Source: an uncultured Bacteroidales bacterium
GTDB taxonomy: Bacteria; Bacteroidota; Bacteroidia; Bacteroidales; Paludibacteraceae
Direction of reading: 5' to 3'
NCBI GenBank assembly: GCA_903911085.1
Contig: CAIWCC010000084.1
Coordinates: forward strand, 111,831-175,830
Length of the DNA stretch: 64,000 bases
Shown: one piece after another, positions 9,628-18,913 of the stretch
Numbering within the stretch: position 1 is the first letter of the stretch
Layout: each line of letters begins with the position of its first letter
Translations under genes and position numbers: made by a program
Notes under the pieces: model-generated
Database searches by the model: none
What the model was told of the DNA's origin: nothing
The model's input: only the letters and a program-made list of their open reading frames with translations

Positions 9628-9828
9628 TTGAGCAAATTTTGGCACTGTTGGGTGGGATTTATTTCTAATCCCACCCTATGTACTATGAGGAATTGTATTC
9701 CGATAAACAAAAGTTTTTTAAGAACGGATTAAAAATCCTAAGAATACAAGAGTTGGGATTAGAAAAAAAATCCCAACAACGAAGTAGCATTATTTGTACA
9801 TTTAAAGAATATATCCGGGGGGACGAGG
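9610..9828 (+). mobile_element. MITE-like element, copy 2
   Basis: Nearly identical to copy 1, with T6 in place of T8. It keeps both internal hairpins, and the inverted ends CCCTGTCCACATGGATATA and TATATCCGGGGGGACGAGGG. Its interior contains the ATG at 9678 from which an open frame runs out through the right end into the second RHS gene. Confidence 0.75.
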
Positions 9829-12800
9829 GATATTTTCCCATTGTAAGGTCACAACATAGTTTTGATAAACTCAAAAACGTTGTACGAAAGGATAGCACTA
9901 ATTATAGCTTATATCCAAACTCTATAACCCAAACAAGTACTGTAAAAGATTCTACTACAAATCTAATTGATTTAACAACCAAGATAGTTACTACTTTTAC
10001 AGGTCCATCAACTGGTTTAACACCTTATTTACCTGCAAAAATAACCACCACCCGAACTCAAAATAACCAATCAGCGAGTCGAGTAACGGATTATGCCTAC
10101 GAGTATGCTGCGTCACCAAATATATATAGAATTACAAAAAGTACTGAAACTACCGACATGGGTGACACTAATCAAGTGGTTACTACTTATTCTAATCCTG
10201 ATGAGTGGGGACACATGCAGTCTATTTCGGTAGTTGCCAATGCTAAAACACGTAGCTCATCGATTTTGTATAAACCTTCGGGACGGTTTATTGCCAGTAA
10301 AACCAACGCATTGAATGAAACCACCAACTACAATTGGGATGAAACATTTGGCTTGCTCTATAGCGAAACAACCAAAGTAGGCACTAAGGATAGAACTACG
10401 ATCTACAATTACAACAGCTGGGGACAACTGGTAGAAACCGCCTATCCTACAGGTATTCGAACTGCCAATGTATTGCAGTGGAATACTGATAGCTCCGCCA
10501 AATATTTTAGTTACTCCGAAACTTCGGGCAATGCCCCAGTATGGGTGTACTATGATGGATTAGGGCGCGAAGTTCGCAAAGAAACAATTGGACTTGGCAA
10601 CAAGAAAATATCGGTATTTACAGAGTATAAACCTGATGGAAAAGTCTATCAAGTTTCTGAACCAACCTTTAATACAAGTGCCGAAACATGGGCGAGTACT
10701 TACACTTACGACCCTACTTATGGTTATCTGAGTGCGGTAACTTCTCCTATAGGAACAAGCTATACTGTGTACGACAAACTTAAAACAACAGTAACCACTC
10801 CCGAAGGAACTTCTGAAACTATTACCAACGCTGCCGGACAAACCATGTCCAGCAATGTGAATGGAAAAACGGTAAGTTTCACTTATTTCCCTTCGGGACT
10901 GACCAAAACTTCTACACCAGAAGGAGGTCAGGCATTGACTATGGATTACGATTTGCAGGGACATCGCACCTACCTGAAAGACCCTGACGCAGGCGAAGTG
11001 TTTTCAACCTACAATGGTTTTGGCGAATTGACAGAGGAAAAGCAAAAGATGCGTAACCTTACTGATTTCATTATTACAACCAACACTTACGATGACAATG
11101 GATTGTTGCAGAATATCGATCGTAACGGTGAGATAACTACTTATACTTACGACACCAGCATCAAAAGCCGGGTAAACAGTATCGAAATAACAGGTAAAAA
11201 CAAACAGGTTTTTGGGTTCGATGACTTCAACCGTGTAAACAAGCTAACGGAAGATATAACTGCAAATGGAGTTACACGCACCTACATTTCGGGAAAAGAA
11301 TATGATGTGTTTGGGCGGATAAAAAAAGAAATCTATCCTTCGGGCTACTTTAACGTAAATATCTACGACAAATACAGTAACTTGACGGAGGTAAAAGACA
11401 ATTCAAATCGTTCTATCTGGAAAGCAAACACCGAAAATGCATTGGGGCAAACCACCAGTATTTTTAAAGGAGGCAAGGAAACAACCTACACCTATGACCC
11501 TGTAAACCATCAAACTACTTCTATTTATGCAGCTGGTGTTATTGATTATTCATACAGTTATTATGCAGCAGACAATACGAATCATGCTAATAACCTAGAA
11601 TGGCGTTCGGATGGTATTACCAATCAAAGTGAACATTTTGTGTACGACCCTCAAAACCGCCTTACCAACTGGGATGTTACACGCGGTGGTACAACCACCT
11701 ATAATTCCATGGGCTTTGATGGTAATGGCAATATCTCCCAGAAATCAGACCTTGGTGCATTTACATTGAATTATGGGGGTGAAAATCCAAATGGAACTAC
11801 AACAGGCAGACCAGATGGCTCACTTATCGGCCCACATGCATTGTCAGCTATTTCGGGAGTACCTGCAAGTTTTCCGCAAGTGGAACTACCTGCTTATCCA
11901 ACCGCAGAATTAAGTGTTACATATACCGATTTCAAAAAAATAGCCACACTTAAAGAAAAAAACAATGATTATTATCTAACTTATGGTGTGGACGACCAAC
12001 GCCGTATGTCTGTTTATAAAGTAAGCGATGTAACCAAGCTGACCCGATATTATCTGGGAGATTATGAAGAAGAAATAGGTGCTGATAGCAAAGTGCGCAA
12101 AATTCATTACCTTTGTGGTGCAATTTTGATACAGAACGAAGGTAAAGCAGATAGTTTACTTTATACATATTCAGATAACCAAGGTTCATTAATAGCACTA
12201 ACTGATGTTAATGGAGGTATTGTTCGTAGATATGCTTATGACCCTTGGGGCTCACGCCGTGATGCTGATAACTGGAATGTAAAAGATAATTGTACTAACC
12301 TTATTATTAATCGTGGTTATACTGGACATGAACACCTTGATGCTTTTGGTATAATAAACATGAATGGTAGGGTTTATGATCCACTTACGGCACAGTTTTT
12401 TAGTCCTGACCCTTTTGTACAAGCACCGGGTAATTGGGTAAACTACAATAGGTATGGGTATTGCATGGGAAATCCATTTGCCTATACCGACCCAAGTGGT
12501 TATAGTTGGTTAAGCCGGAATTGGAAACCAATAGTAACTACGGCGGCTGGAATTGGAGTTTTTGTAGGAGTAACATTAATAACTGGAGGAATTGGGGCTG
12601 CACCTGCACTAGCTCTTGCTTCTGGTATGACAGCTGCTACCGCTTCAAGCATTACTGGCGCAGTATTAGGTACAGCATTGAATGGAGGTAGTTTTGGTGA
12701 TTGCTTAATTGCTGGAACCAAAGGTGGTATATACGGTGGAGCTAGTGCTATGGCAACAGCAGGTATTGGAAACATATTTGGTAATGTAGGAGGTATTGGA

Positions 12801-13487
12801 CATGAAATTTTAAGAGCAGGTGCTCATGCTACAGCGCAAGGTGGAATATCGGAACTAAGTGGGGGTGATTTCTGGCAAGGAGCTGCCGCTGGTGCTTTTG
12901 GCTCTTTGGGCGGTTCAGCATTTCAAGCTTATGGCGGCGTATTAAAGGATAATGCATTAGGTGTTATTGGTTTTTCTGCATTATCAGGTGGTATTGGTGC
13001 TGAACTTTCTGGGGGTAATTTTTGGCAAGGTGCTTCTACTGGGGCAGTTATTGGGCTGTTGAATCATAGTCAAGTACATAACAAAAAGATTGCAAAACCA
13101 ACTGTTACAACTAAAAGACATAACCCAACTAATACACTCATTTGCGAAATTGATATTTATGGGTCTCAAACAGAACAAGGCTCATCAAATGCCGAGATTA
13201 TTATTGATGCTAAAACGGGGATGCCTGAAGCTGAAGCAACTCTTGATTATAAAGTTATTAAAAATACAAGAGGAAATGATGGTTCTTGGTCGATAGGAGT
13301 AGATGGTCTATCTGTAGGAAGAGATGGCCTTTTATTCACTATTGATGCATCATTCCGTAACGCTGCAGGTACAGGTGGAGGTATTACTGTTAAAATGACA
13401 CCACCCCAACTTTTATTAAATGCAGCATTGATAGCAACTCCATCAATTCGTATTATTCAGTATTTTAGAACCGCTGTTTCATTTTAA
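9678..13487 (+). CDS. Headless RHS-repeat toxin (N-terminus replaced by element sequence)
   Basis: 1269 residues if the ATG at 9678 is used. Residues 1-50 are read from the MITE-like element, and the RHS-like part starts at about residue 51 (GYFPIVRSQHSF). There is no signal peptide and no SpvB or FG-GAP region, unlike the full RHS protein upstream. YD repeats follow (about 130-800), then an RHS core at about 832-941 (DNQGSLIALTDV, GYTGHEHLDAFGI, NPFAYTDPSGY). The tail is a glycine/alanine-rich pretoxin stretch with two LSGG(D/N)FWQGA repeats and then about 110 residues ending in the putative toxin domain. The gene is probably a truncated relic in cis but a usable donor of a C-terminal module. 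The start codon could be non-functional. Immunity candidates follow 9 bases on. Confidence 0.75.
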   Translation: MYYEELYSDKQKFFKNGLKILRIQELGLEKKSQQRSSIICTFKEYIRGDEGYFPIVRSQHSFDKLKNVVRKDSTNYSLYPNSITQTSTVKDSTTNLIDLTTKIVTTFTGPSTGLTPYLPAKITTTRTQNNQSASRVTDYAYEYAASPNIYRITKSTETTDMGDTNQVVTTYSNPDEWGHMQSISVVANAKTRSSSILYKPSGRFIASKTNALNETTNYNWDETFGLLYSETTKVGTKDRTTIYNYNSWGQLVETAYPTGIRTANVLQWNTDSSAKYFSYSETSGNAPVWVYYDGLGREVRKETIGLGNKKISVFTEYKPDGKVYQVSEPTFNTSAETWASTYTYDPTYGYLSAVTSPIGTSYTVYDKLKTTVTTPEGTSETITNAAGQTMSSNVNGKTVSFTYFPSGLTKTSTPEGGQALTMDYDLQGHRTYLKDPDAGEVFSTYNGFGELTEEKQKMRNLTDFIITTNTYDDNGLLQNIDRNGEITTYTYDTSIKSRVNSIEITGKNKQVFGFDDFNRVNKLTEDITANGVTRTYISGKEYDVFGRIKKEIYPSGYFNVNIYDKYSNLTEVKDNSNRSIWKANTENALGQTTSIFKGGKETTYTYDPVNHQTTSIYAAGVIDYSYSYYAADNTNHANNLEWRSDGITNQSEHFVYDPQNRLTNWDVTRGGTTTYNSMGFDGNGNISQKSDLGAFTLNYGGENPNGTTTGRPDGSLIGPHALSAISGVPASFPQVELPAYPTAELSVTYTDFKKIATLKEKNNDYYLTYGVDDQRRMSVYKVSDVTKLTRYYLGDYEEEIGADSKVRKIHYLCGAILIQNEGKADSLLYTYSDNQGSLIALTDVNGGIVRRYAYDPWGSRRDADNWNVKDNCTNLIINRGYTGHEHLDAFGIINMNGRVYDPLTAQFFSPDPFVQAPGNWVNYNRYGYCMGNPFAYTDPSGYSWLSRNWKPIVTTAAGIGVFVGVTLITGGIGAAPALALASGMTAATASSITGAVLGTALNGGSFGDCLIAGTKGGIYGGASAMATAGIGNIFGNVGGIGHEILRAGAHATAQGGISELSGGDFWQGAAAGAFGSLGGSAFQAYGGVLKDNALGVIGFSALSGGIGAELSGGNFWQGASTGAVIGLLNHSQVHNKKIAKPTVTTKRHNPTNTLICEIDIYGSQTEQGSSNAEIIIDAKTGMPEAEATLDYKVIKNTRGNDGSWSIGVDGLSVGRDGLLFTIDASFRNAAGTGGGITVKMTPPQLLLNAALIATPSIRIIQYFRTAVSF

Positions 13488-13496
13488 AAAAATATT

Positions 13497-14156
13497 ATGT
13501 TCAAAGTTTATTTTAAATACACATTGTTAATTGTTTTTGTTTTTGTACTTGGTATAACACTTCACCAATTATTTACAAGTCATCGATCAGATTTTAATAC
13601 AATTAGTCGGAAATATCTATATTTTTTTAAAGATTCCGCATTAAATAACTTGGACACAATCAGTTCTAGTTCATTTACTGACTCCGATGTGCTAAATGAT
13701 TACATTTTCAACACAAATAAAAACAAATACTTTATCACAATTTGGGAATTTAAGACACTTCACAATTTTCTTTTAAGCGAAGTCGTTGTTAATAAAGTTG
13801 AATTTGTTGGAAATTCTAAATTTATTCTTCAAGAAACTCCAGGAGGATGGGGCAGTACTACTTCTATATCAATCAAATATCTTTATGAAATTGATGGGAT
13901 AAGTTTAAATATAAGTACTAACTCAAAAGTTATAAGCAATCTTGAGGGAAAATACTACAAAGGATTTTATGGACTCATGGACAAAATGTCATTAATTGAT
14001 AAAGATGGGGATGCTCAGGTATATTTTAATTTTGTTAAATACCAAACTCCAACAATATTACTATTTTATAAGAAACATAAGAACTTATTTATTATACTAA
14101 TAAATTCAAAAAATGAGTTTGATAAAAATATAATAAATATTTTGAATTTAGAATAA
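13497..14156 (+). CDS. Membrane-anchored candidate immunity protein, copy A
   Basis: 219 residues with one N-terminal membrane anchor (about 8-26) and a soluble domain. No named family is recognised. It begins 9 bases after the stop of the RHS tail. It is clearly paralogous to the gene at 14384: both share WEFK.L near the middle, YKGF.G...(K/R)MS, and the ending I(I/M).ILNL(E/K). Tandem paralogs behind a toxin tail are typical of immunity genes, so I infer that role. Confidence 0.6.
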   Translation: MFKVYFKYTLLIVFVFVLGITLHQLFTSHRSDFNTISRKYLYFFKDSALNNLDTISSSSFTDSDVLNDYIFNTNKNKYFITIWEFKTLHNFLLSEVVVNKVEFVGNSKFILQETPGGWGSTTSISIKYLYEIDGISLNISTNSKVISNLEGKYYKGFYGLMDKMSLIDKDGDAQVYFNFVKYQTPTILLFYKKHKNLFIILINSKNEFDKNIINILNLE

Positions 14157-14160
14157 ACCT

Positions 14161-14343
14161 ATACAAGTTGGAAGTGATGGACGGAATTATATAATGGATG
14201 TGTCAATTCCGACAGGTACGGGAACTACTGGCGGGTTTACAATAAAACTTAATTCTCGTATGGTGAATACCTTCATGTATTATACTGCACCACTTTTTGT
14301 GCCAACAATGCGACCAGTTTTACGATTCGTACCTGTACGTTAA
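14161..14343 (+). pseudogene. Orphan RHS C-terminal tail between the two immunity paralogs
   Basis: A 60-residue open frame with no start codon of its own begins within a few bases of the previous stop. It resembles the end of the RHS protein at 9678-13487: VGSDGRNYIMDVSI against VGRDGLLFTIDASF, then TGGFTIKL against GGGITVKM, then a hydrophobic PTMRPVLRF ending. This is a relic of a sister toxin module, left in front of its own immunity gene (14384-15094). Confidence 0.65.
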
Positions 14344-14383
14344 TGCATAATTCTGCTTTTTTAAAAGATATAAATTAAGACAA

Positions 14384-15094
14384 ATGGATAAAAGACTGAA
14401 ATATTTATTAAGAGCCGTTGCGGTGGTTATTGTAGGCTATATTATATATTTTATCGGTGACTTTATGATTTACGGACACTCAACTGAACGGGAAAAATGG
14501 AATGAATATATTTGTTTATTTGACGATTCAGTAATTCAAAATGTGGACACATTTTTAGCAGTTAGTGATGTTACAAGAAACGATGTTCTCACCATGTTTC
14601 GTTATATTTCAAATGATTCGGGAAAGAAAGGGAGGGAAAAATTTAATTACAATCCTAAAGATACCTCTTATAATGTTGTTTTTTGGGAATTTAAAAAGTT
14701 GTCGCATGTAAAAGTCAATGAAGTTGATATTCGCTCAAATCAAAATTTAGAAAATCTTAAACTTAGTGGAGGAGAAATACTTAATTCAAAGTCAGAGCAA
14801 AGAATATCGATAAATTTTGGGTTTGAATACGTGAGAATGATTGTAAATGTAGATAATCATTCAAAAGTCAATAAGTATATTAAAGGAAAGAACTATAAAG
14901 GATTTATTGGCTCAATAAACAGAATGTCATTTAGTAATGAGAATAATGAGCATGAAATTTTTATTGATTATGTGCCATTTCAAAAACAAGTTTTGTTTTT
15001 GATTTATAATAGTAATGACCGCTTTTATATTATAATAATTGATTCGGACAAATATTTTGATGAGAGTATAATGAGAATATTGAATTTAAAATAA
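14384..15094 (+). CDS. Membrane-anchored candidate immunity protein, copy B
   Basis: 236 residues with an N-terminal membrane segment (about 8-30) and a soluble domain. It is a diverged paralog of the protein at 13497-14156, aligning over most of the length (VVFWEFKKLSHVKVNEVD; YKGFIGSINRMSFSN; final ESIMRILNLK). It sits 40 bases after the orphan RHS tail, which repeats the tail-immunity order of the preceding pair. It probably protects against the toxin variant whose tail is now only a fragment, or against such toxins from neighbours. Confidence 0.6.
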   Translation: MDKRLKYLLRAVAVVIVGYIIYFIGDFMIYGHSTEREKWNEYICLFDDSVIQNVDTFLAVSDVTRNDVLTMFRYISNDSGKKGREKFNYNPKDTSYNVVFWEFKKLSHVKVNEVDIRSNQNLENLKLSGGEILNSKSEQRISINFGFEYVRMIVNVDNHSKVNKYIKGKNYKGFIGSINRMSFSNENNEHEIFIDYVPFQKQVLFLIYNSNDRFYIIIIDSDKYFDESIMRILNLK

Positions 15095-15096
15095 GA

Positions 15097-15234
15097 CATC
15101 ATGAGGGTGCAGCAGTCGAACTAGAAGATGGCCGAATTCTTGTTTTTAAGGAAAAAGGAAATACAAAATTAAGCTCTAATGTTTATTATGAGAAAGGGAC
15201 TAAGAACCCTTGTCCTCGTGGATATATTGATTAG
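15097..15234 (+). pseudogene. Orphan toxin-tail fragment ending in MITE-like copy 3
   Basis: An open frame without a start runs HHEGAAVELEDGRILVFKEK through SSNVYYEKGTKNPC and ends with PRGYID and the stop codon supplied by the element's left end. It is in a different frame from the immunity gene that stops 3 bases earlier. No immunity gene follows. It looks like a third displaced toxin tail; the family is unknown. Confidence 0.45.
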
Positions 15235-15466
15235 CTGAGCAAAGTTTGGCACTGTTGGGTGGGATTTATTTCTAATCCCACCCTATGTACTATGAGGAAT
15301 TGTATTCCGATAAACAAAAGTTTTTTAAGAACGGATTAAAAATCTTAAGAATACAAGAGTTGAGATTATAAATAATTAGCTCCGAATACCGAGTCGCTGA
15401 CAAATAGTTCCCAACAACGAAGTAGCATTATTGTACATTTAAAAAATATATCCGGGGGGACGGAGG
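15217..15466 (+). mobile_element. MITE-like element, copy 3
   Basis: Same element as at 9325 and 9610, with the same ends (left TGTCCTCGTGGATATA, right ATATCCGGGGGGACGGAGG) and the first internal hairpin. The second hairpin is replaced by about 30 unrelated bases, making this copy longer. The right end contributes GGAGG at 15462-15466, 13 bases before the ATG of the next gene, so the element may provide its ribosome-binding site. Confidence 0.7.
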
Positions 15467-15479
15467 TAAAACATTATCT

Positions 15480-17174
15480 ATGAAATTGTACCAATTTTTA
15501 CTTATATTGTCAATAATTGTTTTTACCTCATGTAAAAAAGAATACACGAACAATGCTACGATTTTGAAAGCAGCGGCATTAATGAATACTGATGCTGTAG
15601 AAGCACAAAGACTTCTTAAATCGATTGAGAAACCTAAGAAACTCAGCAATTGCGATTATGCAGCATGGTGTCTGCATTACAACCAAGTACTGTTTAAACT
15701 ACAAACTCCCCCCATATCCGACCGACTCATACGTTTAGCACTTGAATACTACAAAGGTACGGGCATGTATAAATATGAAGGTTTATCATACTTTTTACTT
15801 GGGTATGCCTCCGAAAACCAAAATAAATTCGACGACACTATGGAGGCTTATTTAGAAGCAGTAAGATTGTTGAAGTTGGCGAATGATTACAATATGTTGG
15901 GTCTTACTTATTACCGAATTGCAAAACTAAATCGCATGGATGAGAATTATCCTAAAGCAATTGAGAATTTCAAGAAATCAAGACTCAATTTTCATTATGC
16001 GCAAAACCACAAAAACGAAGCCTATTCTTTTCGTGAAATTGCCAACACCATGTTAATTGCTAACAATAGCATTGACTCAATAGTATATTTCATGAACAAA
16101 GCCCGTAAGTTGGCTTTACAAAATAAAGACACTGCAAATTATTATGATGCAAGTTATTACTTAGGAGTAACAATACTAGCAAAAAAAATGAACTACAAGT
16201 TTGCAAAAGAACTCATATTGGGTGCTTGCATTTTTAATGATAACTCCTCATATTATTTTAACAAATTGTCTATTGTCTATTCAAAACTTAATATGGCCGA
16301 TTCCGCTATGTATTACTACAATAAAGCTATAGCTGATACCACCAATATGTATGCAACAAATATAACAGCCATTTTTACACAAGATTCATTACATATATTC
16401 AATAAGGAAAATGCTTATTTGGCAGGTGTGTATGCCGAACGGTTGAATGGGAATTATTACAAAGCATTGGAAAACTACTATTTTTATCAAGAATTTCACG
16501 ACAAGGCGTTTGACGCCACCCAAAAAGGTATTCTACATAAAATTAATAACAGATATAATTTAAATGAGATTAATAGTGAAAATGCAAAATTAAAGATCGC
16601 CAACCGAAATAAAATAATTATTATTATCATTCTTCTGGTAGTTGGAATTCTGGTAGTGTTAAAACTGAAAACTACTCAGCTTACTAAAAAGAAAGAACTA
16701 TTAGAATTACAAATTGAAAACGATAAAATTCTTTTTGAAATTGAAAAGAAAAGAATGTTGTTATTATCGAAATTGCAAAATAAAATGGAAGGATTCATAC
16801 GATTTGAACATGTGAAATTCAAATTACCAAAAGAAACCGACTTACAAAAAAAACAATTAAGGGATATTTCTAAACACTTCATCTTAACAAAAGAAGAGTG
16901 GCAATTATATATAGATGAAGTGAATTTGATTTTCAATCACCACATTGACATTTTAACTCAACGTTTTCCAACCATCTCTTTAACTGACAAAATTGTGATA
17001 GCACTAATATCGTTAAGAGTTGATATAACCAATGTATCTATTATTTTAGACATGAATAAAAATACGATATACCGACGCCGGAACACAATTAAGGAAAGAC
17101 TTAACATAGAAGCTTCATGTGATCTTGATAAGTGGATTTTAAATGATATTGAGAAACACCTAGAAGTACATTAG
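15480..17174 (+). CDS. Lipoprotein/TPR/transmembrane regulator with C-terminal HTH, paralog 1
   Basis: 564 residues. The lipobox FTSC places a lipidated Cys at 18. Tetratricopeptide-like helical repeats fill residues 30-350 (YYLGVTILAKKMNYKFA, ADSAMYYYNKAI). One membrane helix lies at about 376-395, a coiled coil at 400-440, and a LuxR-type helix-turn-helix-like end at about 500-545 (LTDKIVIALISLRVDITNVS, NKNTIYRRRNTIKERL). The layout is that of the membrane-bound TPR regulators common in Bacteroidota: sensor outside, DNA-binding-like part inside. No partner is identifiable. A close paralog follows after 26 bases. Confidence 0.75.
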   Translation: MKLYQFLLILSIIVFTSCKKEYTNNATILKAAALMNTDAVEAQRLLKSIEKPKKLSNCDYAAWCLHYNQVLFKLQTPPISDRLIRLALEYYKGTGMYKYEGLSYFLLGYASENQNKFDDTMEAYLEAVRLLKLANDYNMLGLTYYRIAKLNRMDENYPKAIENFKKSRLNFHYAQNHKNEAYSFREIANTMLIANNSIDSIVYFMNKARKLALQNKDTANYYDASYYLGVTILAKKMNYKFAKELILGACIFNDNSSYYFNKLSIVYSKLNMADSAMYYYNKAIADTTNMYATNITAIFTQDSLHIFNKENAYLAGVYAERLNGNYYKALENYYFYQEFHDKAFDATQKGILHKINNRYNLNEINSENAKLKIANRNKIIIIIILLVVGILVVLKLKTTQLTKKKELLELQIENDKILFEIEKKRMLLLSKLQNKMEGFIRFEHVKFKLPKETDLQKKQLRDISKHFILTKEEWQLYIDEVNLIFNHHIDILTQRFPTISLTDKIVIALISLRVDITNVSIILDMNKNTIYRRRNTIKERLNIEASCDLDKWILNDIEKHLEVH

Positions 17175-17200
17175 TAATAGTTTTAATTAAAAATGAAAAA

Positions 17201-18883
17201 ATGAAGAATATTCTTTATTGGTTAATATTAATTTTGATTTTTTCCTCCTGTAAAAAAGAGTACACACATAATGCCACTATTTTGAAAGCGGATGGATTGC
17301 TTCAATTTTCTACTAACGCGGGATATAAGCTTCTAAAAAGTATGCCAAATCCCGAGAGATTGAATGAATGTGATTATGCTGCGTGGTGTCTGCAATATAC
17401 ACGTGCAGAATACATATTAGGTAAAAATTTTAAAAGTGATAGCCTCATTCGTCATGCTGTAAACTATTACACGGGTTCTCCTCTCATGAGTAAAGCGGGA
17501 CTAGCATATTTTTTACTTGGTAAAGCTTACGAAAATAATAATGAAATAAGCAATGCTATGATTGCCTACAAAACATCTGAATCATACTATCTTCCCATTG
17601 ACCATCCATTTCTTGCCTATCTTTATTATGACATAGCAAGTCTATACTTGTCAGAAGACAATAATGACAAGGCAATGATTAATTACCGAAAATCATACTT
17701 CTATTTGCATCGTAGAAAAGATATTTATGGTGAAGCCTATGTTTATCGGAAAATTGCCGAAACAATGGACAAACAAAACATGAAGCTTGATTCAATAATT
17801 CACTACTACAAACAAGCTCAAAAATATGCTCTTCAAACAAAAAACATGGAAAATTACCATGACATAAGTTGTAACTATGCAATAACTTTACTCCAAAAAA
17901 CTAAAGAATACGAAAAAGCCAAAAAATATTTTTTAAGCGCATACCAGTTCGATCATTATTCGCCCTACTATTTTAATAGACTTGCCATGGCGTATGCCAA
18001 ATTAAATATGCCAGATTCTGCGCATTTTTATTTTGAAAAGTTGCTAGCTGATACCACTACCATCTTCGACTCTGTATCCACGGTGTATGACAAGAAATTT
18101 GAGCGTGGCTATACACTTTTGGCGGCGGCAGAAGCACAAAAAGTGAATAAGAAATACGATTCGGCTCTTGATTATTATTTTAAATATAACACCTACAACG
18201 ATTCCTTAAAGACCGAAAATAAAAAATCCAAAGTATATAAGATAGAACAACGTTTTGATAAGAGTGTAAAAAAGCGGGAAAAAGCTGAACTTGAGATTGC
18301 TAACCGAAATAAATTAATTGCATTAATCATTGTACTTGCAACTGTGATGCTAATGATTGTACAACTACGATTGCTTCGAATTAAGCGAAGAAAGGCTTAT
18401 CTGGAATCTCTACAAAAAAAACAAAAGTTGCTTTTGTCTATTGATAACAAAAAACAACTATTACTTTTTAAGCTTCAAAATCGGTTACAATCAATCATTC
18501 AAATGGAGGCTCTTAAATTGAAACTCCCCAAAGACAGTCAAAAAAATAGTTATTACCAAGAGTTATTAAATGAATTTGTTTTTAATGCGGATGAATGGAT
18601 TGCAATTATTAGCGAAGTTAACTTTATTCATAACAACTTTATAATTAGACTTGAAGAACAATTTTATGAACTTACAAGAGCGGATAAAATTGTTATTGCA
18701 CTTATTTCGTTAGAACTCGACATTACCGATATATGCAACATATTAGATGTAAGTAAGAATACAATGTATCGACGAAGAAACACTATTAAGGAGCGTTTAG
18801 GTTTAAGTTCAACTGACGATTTAGACAAGTGGATACTTGCTTTTGTTGGTGAGGAAGATGAATCTCGTAATCCTGTAGAGTAA
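17201..18883 (+). CDS. Lipoprotein/TPR/transmembrane regulator with C-terminal HTH, paralog 2
   Basis: 560 residues, same architecture as the preceding gene: lipobox FSSC (Cys 17) followed by the shared KKEYT.NATILKA, TPR-like region, membrane helix at about 370-392, coiled coil, and C-terminal HTH (LTRADKIVIALISLELDITD, YRRRNTIKERL). The two evidently arose by tandem duplication, and the cytoplasmic HTH is better conserved than the sensor part, so they may read different signals but similar DNA sites. A terminator follows. Confidence 0.75.
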   Translation: MKNILYWLILILIFSSCKKEYTHNATILKADGLLQFSTNAGYKLLKSMPNPERLNECDYAAWCLQYTRAEYILGKNFKSDSLIRHAVNYYTGSPLMSKAGLAYFLLGKAYENNNEISNAMIAYKTSESYYLPIDHPFLAYLYYDIASLYLSEDNNDKAMINYRKSYFYLHRRKDIYGEAYVYRKIAETMDKQNMKLDSIIHYYKQAQKYALQTKNMENYHDISCNYAITLLQKTKEYEKAKKYFLSAYQFDHYSPYYFNRLAMAYAKLNMPDSAHFYFEKLLADTTTIFDSVSTVYDKKFERGYTLLAAAEAQKVNKKYDSALDYYFKYNTYNDSLKTENKKSKVYKIEQRFDKSVKKREKAELEIANRNKLIALIIVLATVMLMIVQLRLLRIKRRKAYLESLQKKQKLLLSIDNKKQLLLFKLQNRLQSIIQMEALKLKLPKDSQKNSYYQELLNEFVFNADEWIAIISEVNFIHNNFIIRLEEQFYELTRADKIVIALISLELDITDICNILDVSKNTMYRRRNTIKERLGLSSTDDLDKWILAFVGEEDESRNPVE

Positions 18884-18913
18884 TAGTTTGCATCCGAAAG
18901 TGTCTAAAAGTAA

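Noticed and set aside
10560..10964. 134-residue minus-strand frame in the second RHS gene
   Set aside because: RHS repeats often leave long open antisense frames; no independent support.
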